DNA from: Nostoc sp. TCL26-01
GTDB lineage: Bacteria; Cyanobacteriota; Cyanobacteriia; Cyanobacteriales; Nostocaceae
Length of the DNA stretch: 64,000 nucleotides
NCBI RefSeq assembly: GCF_013393945.1
Contig: NZ_CP040297.1
Coordinates: 186,001 to 250,000, forward strand
Reading direction: 5' to 3'
This document shows, one piece after another, positions 28,071 through 37,000 of the stretch. The first letter of the stretch is position 1; each line of letters starts with the position of its first letter. Below the pieces are notes generated by a model. The model was not told the origin of the DNA. It saw nothing but the letters and a program-made list of their open reading frames with translations, and made no database searches. The translations under genes were made by a program, and so were the position numbers.

Positions 28071-29660
28071 CTAGCCTTTGTTATCTGTCTTAATAATTGC
28101 GGCTTCCTGGATGATATATTTTTTATTTCGCTTAATTTCTGTGAGTTGAATTTTGAAAGATGCTTCTTTTGCAGCCAGTTCTAATTTATCGGGTATTGTT
28201 GGTGTAGAGAAGCATGAGTCATAAAAAGGACAGATATAAATGAAATTTTGATAACCTTGCTCATTGATGCCTAAACTTAATTTACTAACTTCATCTGGTT
28301 TCTTTGTGAGGAAAAATATTTTCTCATGAAAAACAGATTCAAAGGTTTGGCTGACATATTGATGAGCAACTGCAACAATTTTATGACTATCTTGGCGTAA
28401 AAAATTGAGGATATCTAGAGTTTCTGTATTACCTACTGGATAGCATTTGATTGTCCCGGCAAATGTATTTAAGTTAAAGCCTAAAACAAATAGGGTGGCA
28501 AAAACTGCACTACTAATATATCGACAACCAAATTTTTTGATAGATAGTGTTGCTTGCAAGGCAAATATTGATGCCAAAGTCATGAGGGGAATGAGGATTA
28601 ATAAGAATCGAGGCCCCCATTGTTTACCACCATCACTAGGGAGAAGTATCGGTACTAAACAGATAAAAGGGGCTGATATGAGCAAAATTTTCCAGATTGT
28701 ACCTGTCAGTTGGATATTTTTGAAAAATAATGATAGTCCAATAATAGCGATCGCAAAATAAAGCATGGGAAAATGCTGGAGTAGATTCATCCCCAAAGTA
28801 CCGAAATACTTATAAGCATCCATCAGTCTTTTTCTTAGAGAAAAATCTTCAACAACTTGCAGTGCATGAGCGCCTAAAGGATGATTATAAATTAATTTAT
28901 TGATAATGAAAAACATTAATACAGAAACAATTATGCTCACCAGAAATATTGTTTTCTGTTGATTAATAATTGTTGCTGCACCAAGATTAAATCTATAAGA
29001 AATAGCAACTAATATCACCAAAATTGCTACTATTACAAGAAACTCTGGTCTAAACCAAACGGATAAACCAATAAGTACACCACTCAAAATGGCATTTTTA
29101 GGATCAAAAGATTTATCACCTTTAGTTAAAATAATTCCTAGTCCACTAAAAGCTAAACAAACTGCCAGTGTATGCTCCCAATACATAGCACTATAAATAG
29201 ATAATGGGGCAGCAAATATCAGAGTAGCAAGACCAACAGATGTGATGAGTGCGTTGATTTTAAAAAACTGGCAAATCCGATAAAAATTAAACCAAATTAT
29301 CCAAGTAGATACTAAAGGCACTATATATAAACCTCTAAAACCTAGTGCTTTATAGAAAGGTGCTGTTACTAAGGGAAAAGTAAAAGGGAATGTAATATAG
29401 TAACGATTAGAAATTTGATAAGTAAAGGGTGGTTCAAAGGGGTACAAGCCATTATTCCAGAGATTTCGCACCCACGCAGGTACAGGCAGGTCTAAATTAA
29501 AACTGAGATTACCATCACTAAATTGTCTGGCTAGAAGTGCTTTCAATCCAGCATCACCGCTAAAGTAAACTTCATCGGGAATGCGTGATAACAGATATAG
29601 GGAAAAAATTATTCCAGCTAAAATGATTAATAAAGGTAGATGAATTTTTGGTGCTTTCAT
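28071..29660 (-). CDS. Polytopic membrane glycosyltransferase (GT-C like)
   Basis: 529 residues with about 10-12 hydrophobic segments. It opens with a membrane helix (LPLLIILAGIIFSLYLL) followed by an outward loop with YFSGDAGLKALLARQF, an acidic/aromatic first loop of the kind seen in GT-C enzymes that use polyprenyl-phosphate sugars. A later EHTLAVCLAFSGLG segment and a soluble C-terminus (about 430-529) follow. The family resembles the LA_3751/LA_3752 putative glycosyltransferases. Donor and acceptor are unknown. ATG at 29660 (MKAPKIHLPLL). It is convergent with the GT41 gene; both may serve surface glycosylation, which is inference. Confidence 0.72.
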   Translation of the reverse strand: MKAPKIHLPLLIILAGIIFSLYLLSRIPDEVYFSGDAGLKALLARQFSDGNLSFNLDLPVPAWVRNLWNNGLYPFEPPFTYQISNRYYITFPFTFPLVTAPFYKALGFRGLYIVPLVSTWIIWFNFYRICQFFKINALITSVGLATLIFAAPLSIYSAMYWEHTLAVCLAFSGLGIILTKGDKSFDPKNAILSGVLIGLSVWFRPEFLVIVAILVILVAISYRFNLGAATIINQQKTIFLVSIIVSVLMFFIINKLIYNHPLGAHALQVVEDFSLRKRLMDAYKYFGTLGMNLLQHFPMLYFAIAIIGLSLFFKNIQLTGTIWKILLISAPFICLVPILLPSDGGKQWGPRFLLILIPLMTLASIFALQATLSIKKFGCRYISSAVFATLFVLGFNLNTFAGTIKCYPVGNTETLDILNFLRQDSHKIVAVAHQYVSQTFESVFHEKIFFLTKKPDEVSKLSLGINEQGYQNFIYICPFYDSCFSTPTIPDKLELAAKEASFKIQLTEIKRNKKYIIQEAAIIKTDNKG

Positions 29661-29746
29661 ATTTAATTAGCATAATTAATATAGCGGTATTCACTTGAAT
29701 GAGATACAGAATTGACCACAAAATTCATACACTAATAGACTTTCAA

Positions 29747-29779
29747 CCCTGTTCCCTGTTTCCTGTTTCCTGTTTCCTG
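29747..29779. repeat. Heptamer STRR (ttcctgt units)
   Basis: About four 7-bp units of ttcctgt/tccctgt in the 247-bp spacer between the divergent membrane glycosyltransferase and cofH. The rest of 29661-29907 is AT-rich and holds the promoters of both genes, not resolved. Confidence 0.85.
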
Positions 29780-29907
29780 CTATAGCTTTGATTGGTATAA
29801 TTTAAAATACCATGAAGCAAATTACGTTATAACATCAAAGTGTGAAAGTTGTATAATTTTTTGGTGTGATTAAAGAAAAACTTAGTAGATAGCTGTAAAA
29901 ATTAATC

Positions 29908-31071
29908 GTGCCACATAAAACTATTGATGCAATTTTAGATCATGCGCTGTTAGGGTATGACCTATCCCCAGCAGAGGGAGTACTCTTACTAACACAAACT
30001 GAACCAGAAGCGATCGCCGCGATTCGTACTACAGCCGACAAACTCCGTCATCTGCAAGCTGGTGATACTGTTACCTACGTAATTAACCGTAATATTAACT
30101 TTACTAATATTTGTGAGCAACACTGTAGCTTTTGTGCATTCAGACGTGATGATGGAGATGAGGGCGCTTATTGGTTAGATTGGGGGCAAATTCTCGAAAA
30201 ATCTCAAGATGCGGTAAAACGAGGGGCAACAGAAATCTGTATGCAAGGAGGATTAAACCCCCAAGCCCAAATTAACGGTAAATCTCTGACTTATTACCTG
30301 CAACTCGTCAAAACTATCAAGCAAGCATTTCCCCACATTCACTTACACGCCTTTTCCCCCCAAGAAGTACAGTTTATCGCCAGAATTGACGGACTGGAAT
30401 ATGCTGATGTGATTGCGGCTTTGCGGGATGCTGGGGTGAATTCGCTACCGGGAACCGCAGCTGAGGTATTAAACGATGAAGTGCGGCGGGTACTGTGTCC
30501 GGAGAAAATTAATACAGCCACTTGGTTAGAAATTGTCAGTACAGCCCACAAATTAGGCTTACACACCACCAGCACCATGCTATCGGGACATATCGAAACC
30601 CCAACCCAACAAATTGAGCATTTAGAAAAATTGCGATCGCTGCAACAAACAGCCATCAATCAAAATTATCCAGCCCGGATTACCGAATTTATCTTATTAC
30701 CTTTTGTCGGTCAAGAAGCACCTAAATCGCTCCGCCGTCGTGTAGGCAGAGATCAACCAGTTTTAGCCGATGCTTTATTACTAGGTGCAGTAGCACGGAT
30801 TTATTTAGGTAACTGCATCCCCAACCATCAACCAAGCTGGGTGAAATTAGGACTAGCCGGAGCTACAGAAGCTTTAGTTTGGGGTTGTAACGATATTGGC
30901 GGAACCTTGATGGAAGAACATATCACCACAATGGCAGGTGCTGTAGGCGGTACTTGTATGGAAGTGGCAACATTACAAAATGCGATCGCTTCCTTAGATA
31001 GACCTTACCAACAAAGAGATACCCTCTACCAAAAAATAGAAGTCGAAAGAAAAATTCCCACTCAAAAATAA
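29908..31071 (+). CDS. cofH: FO synthase subunit 2 (CofH), radical SAM
   Basis: 387 residues. The radical SAM cluster motif CEQHCSFC (near residue 70) follows the [11 protein letters not shown] signature of the CofH/MqnE/MqnC group; [17 protein letters not shown] and [16 protein letters not shown] segments are CofH-like. With CofG it joins 5-amino-6-ribitylaminouracil and tyrosine into 7,8-didemethyl-8-hydroxy-5-deazariboflavin (FO), the antenna chromophore of some cyanobacterial photolyases. CofG is not in the window; in cyanobacteria the two are often unlinked. GTG at 29908 is taken as start ([16 protein letters not shown]); no strong ribosome site. Downstream STRR then psb27. Confidence 0.93.
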   Translation: MPHKTIDAILDHALLGYDLSPAEGVLLLTQTEPEAIAAIRTTADKLRHLQAGDTVTYVINRNINFTNICEQHCSFCAFRRDDGDEGAYWLDWGQILEKSQDAVKRGATEICMQGGLNPQAQINGKSLTYYLQLVKTIKQAFPHIHLHAFSPQEVQFIARIDGLEYADVIAALRDAGVNSLPGTAAEVLNDEVRRVLCPEKINTATWLEIVSTAHKLGLHTTSTMLSGHIETPTQQIEHLEKLRSLQQTAINQNYPARITEFILLPFVGQEAPKSLRRRVGRDQPVLADALLLGAVARIYLGNCIPNHQPSWVKLGLAGATEALVWGCNDIGGTLMEEHITTMAGAVGGTCMEVATLQNAIASLDRPYQQRDTLYQKIEVERKIPTQK

Positions 31072-31115
31072 TTCTTTACCTTTCCCTATCTACACTCAAA
31101 ACTCCTTCACTCTCT

Positions 31116-31156
31116 CACTCAGCACTCAGCACTCAGCACTCATCACTCAGCACTCC
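31116..31156. repeat. Heptamer STRR (cactcag units)
   Basis: Five to six units of cactcag with minor variants between cofH and psb27. The same heptamer recurs upstream of kdpB (62776-62800). Confidence 0.9.
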
Positions 31157-31217
31157 CTTGATCCCTAGATACCAATCCAAGATACGATGGACGTTGATTT
31201 ACGTATTCTTTTACATA

Positions 31218-31619
31218 ATGCTTATGAAGCGCTATTGGTCGCGTCTGCTTGCCCTAATCTTAGTTGTAGCCATCGGTTTAGTAGGGTGTGGTAGTCCAGA
31301 TAGTTTAACAGGAGATTATCGCCAAGATACTTTAGCTGTCGTCAGTACCTTGAGACAAGCTCTAGAAGTATCACAAGATTCCCCAGAAAGAGCAGCCCTT
31401 CAAGCAGAAGCCAGACAAAAAATTAATGATTTTTCTGCGCGCTACCAACGGGCAAACTCTGTTTCTGGCCTTAGCTCCTTTACAACTATGCGAACAGCCC
31501 TCAACTCCCTAGCTGGACACTATAGCTCTTACCCTAATCGTCCTGTACCAGAAAAGCTCAAGACTCGCTTAGAGCAAGAGTTTAAACAAGTAGAAACAGC
31601 CCTGAATCGAGGTGCTTAA
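31218..31619 (+). CDS. psb27: Photosystem II assembly lipoprotein Psb27
   Basis: About 133 residues. A lipoprotein signal (MKRYWSRLLALILVVAIG) ends in the lipobox LVGC, and the mature part is a four-helix bundle with LTGDYRQDTLAVVSTLRQA and the conserved SFTTMRTALNSLAGHYSSYPNRPVPEKLKTRL tail (given here by its key residues SFTTM, GHYSSYP, RPVPEKL). It binds the lumenal face of CP43 during PSII assembly and repair. I start at ATG 31218 (MLMKRYW); ATG 31224 is equally possible. The frame open back to 31158 would bury the signal peptide and is rejected. Single gene. Confidence 0.95.
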   Translation: MLMKRYWSRLLALILVVAIGLVGCGSPDSLTGDYRQDTLAVVSTLRQALEVSQDSPERAALQAEARQKINDFSARYQRANSVSGLSSFTTMRTALNSLAGHYSSYPNRPVPEKLKTRLEQEFKQVETALNRGA

Positions 31620-31727
31620 CTCTCCTTACTTCATATTTCCCAGTCAAGAATCAATTACGCTAGGCGGAATTCGTAATTCGTATACCGCCAGCGTTTCCTT
31701 TATTTAAAATAATGTGCAAGTTGAGAG

Positions 31728-33152
31728 TTAACGGTATCGCCTCCATAAGCGCCGCCAAAGCAAAAGCACTAAGATAGCGATAATAAATCCACTAAAAGTG
31801 TATATTCCCTTAGTCGCTGGGATTACCCACCAAGGTTCTTTTGGGGTTATCTGTTGTGTACTTGTTGCTGGCTGCGTCGCTTTTATCTGTGGTGTACTTG
31901 TTGCCTTTTCTGGGGTTACTTGAACCTTGAATGTTTTGATCAGGTACGATCTTACAGGGTTGTCATTTTCTTTATCTAGTCCTGGTAAAGCAGAAACAAA
32001 TGAGCCAAAAGTCCATCCCGCAGCTAGAAGACTAACGAAAGTTTGAAAATTGCGATCGCGTTCAGCTTTTTCTACTTCAACTCGACTGCGAACGGCATTA
32101 ATGGTATCTGATAATAATTTTAAACCTCTCTCCAGGTTTTCTGAGTCTTTAGTTATCTGTAGGCGATATTTATCTTTAACTAATTTACTAAACTCTGTTA
32201 AAAACTTAACTTCTGTTTCTTGATTTGATTGTATTTTGTGAGACTTTTGTTTAATTCTCCCTAAACGTTTTTCATAATTACTTAAATTAATATCAATCGT
32301 CCCACCTTGAAAATCAAGTATAGTTAACTCTCTTGTATACTCATTGAGTGTATTTTGCACATCCACTAATGTTTTATGTAATGTATTTAACTCACCTCCC
32401 TTATTTCTAGCTTGTTCAATAGCATCACTTCCAACTTTAATTTTAGTAAAATAAGTTTGTAGAGAATGTTTTAATAAACGACTTTGACTATAAGCCCAAA
32501 CTATTTTGTGCCGATAATAAAATAAACGTATCCAATCAGAATAAAATTTACCAGATTGGTTGGAAGTAGCTTCGTCAGGATATATTACTATAATAAAATG
32601 CTGATTATTTTGGGTGAGTTCAAAAATATTTGCTCCGAGAAAGTGTCCTTGACCTTGTAAATCTCCTTCCCAATCTAAACCGGGCATTAATGCCTGATAA
32701 CAAGCTTGAGCAATATCTTCCTGGCTCTTACTTTGAGAAGGAGGTAGCCAGCCTGAGAGCATCCAGGTTTGCCCAATAGTGGCTGTTTGACTCTTCAAGA
32801 CTCGCTCAATTTCAGCTTTGATATCTGCAAAGCATTTAGCTGATTGAGCATTAGTTTTATTTTTGAAAGCACACTCTACAAGTAAGCCATAACTATCACC
32901 GAGTAGCACAGGATAGAAATAGCCTTCGTATTGTTCATTATGATGTTTTGTCTGTGCATATACATCTTTGAGAAGATGAATGTATTCGCTTTGCAAATCC
33001 TGCCCATTTTCTAATAATAATGGACGAATATATTCAGGAATTTTATTGTAAAAAGATTGTTGATTCAGGTTAATCTCTTCTGGAGTATCGCCTAAACTAT
33101 ACTTCAAGTCATAGAGAAAGAGGTCGATAGTGGGATAGATGATGTCAGTCAT
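31728..33152 (-). CDS. Unknown protein with C-terminal membrane anchors
   Basis: 474 residues from ATG 33152 (MTDIIYPTIDLFLYDLKYSL); a GTG at 33194 would add 14 residues. The first 260 residues are alpha/beta with LYDLKYSLGDT, LLGDSYGLLVEC and FIIVIYPDE segments. Residues 270-390 are strongly helical, likely coiled coil. A hydrophobic stretch near 400 (FQTFVSLLAAGWTFGSFV) and a clear C-terminal membrane helix followed by RRLWRRYR suggest anchoring with a cytoplasmic N-terminus. A proline/threonine/alanine spacer lies between them. I do not recognise the family. It lies in the locus of the caspase-WD40 protein (34050) with another orphan between, so a conflict-system role is possible but unproven. 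Confidence 0.75.
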   Translation of the reverse strand: MTDIIYPTIDLFLYDLKYSLGDTPEEINLNQQSFYNKIPEYIRPLLLENGQDLQSEYIHLLKDVYAQTKHHNEQYEGYFYPVLLGDSYGLLVECAFKNKTNAQSAKCFADIKAEIERVLKSQTATIGQTWMLSGWLPPSQSKSQEDIAQACYQALMPGLDWEGDLQGQGHFLGANIFELTQNNQHFIIVIYPDEATSNQSGKFYSDWIRLFYYRHKIVWAYSQSRLLKHSLQTYFTKIKVGSDAIEQARNKGGELNTLHKTLVDVQNTLNEYTRELTILDFQGGTIDINLSNYEKRLGRIKQKSHKIQSNQETEVKFLTEFSKLVKDKYRLQITKDSENLERGLKLLSDTINAVRSRVEVEKAERDRNFQTFVSLLAAGWTFGSFVSALPGLDKENDNPVRSYLIKTFKVQVTPEKATSTPQIKATQPATSTQQITPKEPWWVIPATKGIYTFSGFIIAILVLLLWRRLWRRYR

Positions 33153-33424
33153 TCCAAGAAATAATTTATATTTTGGATTCTGGATGATAAACACAGATAA
33201 ATAAATTTTTTATCTGTTAAAACACAAGGCTATTATCTTGTTAGTTAGTCAGCTAACAAATAAATTGATTGCCTGATAACTCAAATTTATTGAAACAGAT
33301 TATGAGTCATAGTTTTAACCCATGATGATATGTTTTGCCATTAGTTTAGTAGTCTATTGATAATTACGCAAGGGAAAGTATGAACTAACCCCACCTTTGA
33401 ATAAGAGGGGTTAAGAAAATAAAT

Positions 33425-33453
33425 GTAGAGACGTTGCAGTGCAACGTCTCTAC
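33425..33453. repeat. Dispersed palindrome (agacgttgca family), copy 2
   Basis: A perfect 29-nt palindrome, left arm gtagagacgttgca. The right flank (aaggatttcgggcaacgcagaatt and on into a taaattcgg stretch) is shared in part with 51361-51375 and, on the minus strand, with 24492-24524, so the repeat unit is about 70 bp. The remaining 33195-33424 is AT-rich with no gene seen. Confidence 0.85.
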
Positions 33454-33496
33454 AAGGATTTCGGGCAACGCAGAATTAAATTCGGTCGATGTCTCG

Positions 33497-33976
33497 TTAT
33501 TTTTGTGCAAGGTTTTGGTTTAAAAATTGTTGAAATTGCTCAAAGCGACTTAATTTTTTAGCAGTTTCAGAAGGATTGGGAGTTGCCATAACCCTGATAG
33601 CCATGTTGGTAATTTCATTACTTCTCAAGTCTGATGAGCTAACTTGTGGAATAGCACGGGTTATCGGTTGAAGTTTCTGCTTTGGTGCAACTTGTTCTAG
33701 TTCAGCCTCGCTAGGTAGTAAATTGAGGGGTGTTGTATCACCTAAATTATCTAATTGAGATTTAGCGGCTTGAAAGCGTTGATTTAAAGGTTCGTTAGCT
33801 TCAAGCATCGCTAACAAGCGGGGTTCGATGAGTACCTCCCAAGCTTTTGGGTTGACAGACAGTTGTTCAGCAACTTGGGATAAATCAGATTGTTCCCTAT
33901 CACTCAGAGGAGTTTCTAAATCTTTCAGGGCTAGTAACAGAGCTAATAACGTATTGTTAAGATTGGTAGTTTCCAT
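33497..33976 (-). CDS. Small unknown protein divergent from the caspase-WD40 gene
   Basis: 159 residues, acidic, no membrane segment or signal. The N-terminal part is helical (NNTLLALLLALKDLE, LSQVAEQLSVNPKAWEVLIEP, LLAMLEANEPLNQRFQAAKSQL). A proline-rich middle and a C-terminal helix (AKKLSRFEQFQQFLNQNLAQ) follow. I do not recognise it. It starts at ATG 33976, 73 bp from the start of the caspase-STAND-WD40 gene on the other strand, so the two probably share a regulatory region. It may be an adaptor or inhibitor of that protease (inference only). Confidence 0.7.
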   Translation of the reverse strand: METTNLNNTLLALLLALKDLETPLSDREQSDLSQVAEQLSVNPKAWEVLIEPRLLAMLEANEPLNQRFQAAKSQLDNLGDTTPLNLLPSEAELEQVAPKQKLQPITRAIPQVSSSDLRSNEITNMAIRVMATPNPSETAKKLSRFEQFQQFLNQNLAQK

Positions 33977-34049
33977 AAGGAAAATTACTAGGTTTTTTTG
34001 GTTACATGATTAATTAGCCTAGCTTAAATACTTAAATTAATTTGTGGTT

Positions 34050-37000
34050 ATGGAAAGAGAAGCACTCGTGATCGGGATTAATCGCTATCCGACGCTGATA
34101 GAAAAATCTAGCGATCGCCCCCCGCATCTCAAAGCCCCAGCCACTGATGCCCAAGCCATAGCTCAAATTTTAGAAACTTATGGTAAATTCCATGTTGAGC
34201 GTCTACCAGCAGCTTATAATCAGAATGGATCTTGCTTTGTCGATCCTCAGCAGCAGCTAACACTCAAAGAGTTAGAAACAGCAATTGTCCAACTTTTCAA
34301 CCCCCCTGGACGCAGCATTCCTGATACAGCCTTGCTCTTTTTTGCGGGGCATGGTTTACGCAAAGATATCGGTGGAGTCACAGAAAGCTTTTTAGCTGCC
34401 AGCGATACTTGTCCTGTGATTGGACAGTGGGGACTTTCTCTAGACTGGTTACGCAAACTCTTACAATCTTCCCCGGTTCGTCAGCAAATTGTTTGGTTAG
34501 ATTGTTGTTATAGCGGTGAGTTATTGAGTTTCCATGATGCCGATCCTGGCAGTTTTGAGACAAAGGATAGATGTTTAATTACCGCTTCTCGTGGATTTGA
34601 AGTCGCATACGAAGAGTTGAGTGGTAATCATGGGATTTTGAGTGGTGCATTAGTTGAAGCACTTAAACCTGAAAGTCATGCTGAAGGCTGGGTGACAAAC
34701 TACTCCCTGGTTGACTTAATCAAGCAGCAGCTAAAAACCGCCCGTCAGCGTCCCATTTTTCACAACACTGGCACAGAAATTATCCTCACGGGACAAAAAG
34801 AAAAAATTGACCGTGCTGTTTTAATGGCAGAGTTCTGTCCTTACAAGGGTTTAGCAGCTTTTGATTTTAACGAATCAGACCCGAAATATTTCTATGGACG
34901 CACCGCTTTAACTGATTCGCTTTTGGAGAATATCAGGCAAGGGAATTTTTTAGCGGTTGTCGGAGCTTCTGGAAGTGGTAAGTCTAGTGTAGTCAAGGCA
35001 GGTTTACTGCATCAACTGAAGTTAGGCAAAAGATTGGGAGGAAGTGAGCAATGGGTAATCAAGATTTTTCGCCCCGGAGAACATCCCCTCAAAAGTTTAG
35101 CTAGAGTATTACAGACAGATAAACCAAAATCTGAATTAGAAAAGACAGAAGAATTACTCAACAAGGGTGCGATCGCATTAACCCAATTAGTCCAAGCCAC
35201 ATTGCAATCATTAGGGATACCGCATGAGCTAGAGCCTGATACAAACACTCTCTCTTTACAAACCCCAGTTTACCATCGCCTTATCCTCGTCATCGACCAA
35301 TTTGAAGAAGTTTTTACTCTCTGTCAAGATGAAAACGAGCGACAGCAGTTTTTTGAGTGTTTGCTAGGGGCATTAAATGGTTCTGGGTTGACGGTGGTAA
35401 TGACGATGCGGGCAGATTTCTTTGGAAAATGTGCAGAACAGGAATATGCAGGATTAGCACAGAAAATTCAAGAGAATCTGATTACTGTCACCCCAATGAA
35501 TAAAAAGGAGTTGACCCAAGCGATTACCCAACCAGCCTATCAAGTCGGGTTAGAAGTGCAACGGGAACTAGTAGAACAAATGCTAGCCGATGTCGAAGGC
35601 CCTGGTAGTTTACCTTTGTTACAATATACCCTAACGGAATTGTGGCGCAAGCGAGAAGTGAATCGCTTAACTCTGGCAGAATATAGCAGACTTGGTGGAG
35701 TCAAAGGCACGCTACAAAAACGGGCTGATGAAGTTTATGATGCCCTCGACTCGAAAGAAGAACAACTGACTGCTAAACGGATATTCATTGAGTTAACCCA
35801 GTTGGGAGAAGGAACAGAAGACACCCGCAGACAGGTGTTTAAAACAGATTTAGTCAACTCCCAGCAATCGGCTCAAGTTGTGGAACAAGTGCTAATGAAG
35901 TTGACAGATGCCAGATTAGTGGTGACATCGGAACTGCAAGCACGGGGAGAGAGTGAAAAGACGGTGACAGTGGTGGATGTAGCTCATGAAGCACTGATTC
36001 GCCATTGGCCAAGATTGCGTTCTTGGGTGAGTGAAAACCGAGCCGCTATCCGCATTGAGCGTAAGATTGAAGCAGCATCAGAGGAGTGGGAAAGTAAAAA
36101 CAAGTCCAAAGATTATCTGTTTACCGGGTCAAAATTGGCAGAGGCAGAGAATTACTTACAAGAGTATCGGGATCTCGGTTTGCTGTCGCATTTAGCATCT
36201 GAATTTGTCCAGAAAAGTATCCAGCAACGTAACACAAGTAAATGGGTTAGGTTTGGCGTAGTTGCGGCTTTTGTAGGCGTGGTAGCTATAGGTGCAGTTG
36301 CTTCGACAATTTTTGGATTAGAGTCTCGCAAACAAGCAACTATGGCCAATCTGCGAGAAAAAGGTACAAATATCAAATATTTACTGCCAATACAGCCAAA
36401 TGTAGAGCAATTAATTTCAGCAATTGCGGCAACTGGTGAAAGTCAGTCACAACTGGGGGAAGCTTTGAGTGAAGTTCAATCTAGTTTATCGGAAGCAATA
36501 GAAGCTGTTCATGAGCGCAATATTTTCTCCGGTCATACAAGTTATGTCAATGCGCTGGCGTTTAGCCCTGATGGTAAGTATATTGTCAGTGGCAGTGAAG
36601 ACAAGACGCTACGGTTGTGGGATACAAAAGGCAAGTTACTCCACACTTTCAAGGGTCATACAAGTTCTGTCAGGGCGCTGGCGTTCAGTCCCGATGGCAA
36701 GTATATTGTCAGTGGCAGTGAAGACAACACGCTACGGTTGTGGGATGCAAACGGCAAGTTGCTCCACACTCTCAACGGTCATACCAATATTGTCAATGCG
36801 CTGGCGTTCAGTCCTGATGGCAAGTATATTGTCAGTAGCAGTGCAGACAACACACTACGGATGTGGGATACAAACGGCAAGTTGCTCCACACCCTCAACG
36901 GTCATACAAGTTATGTCAGGGCGCTGGCGTTCAGTCCCGATGGCAAGTATATTGTCAGTGGCAGTGCTGACAAGACGCTACGGTTGTGGGATACAAACGG

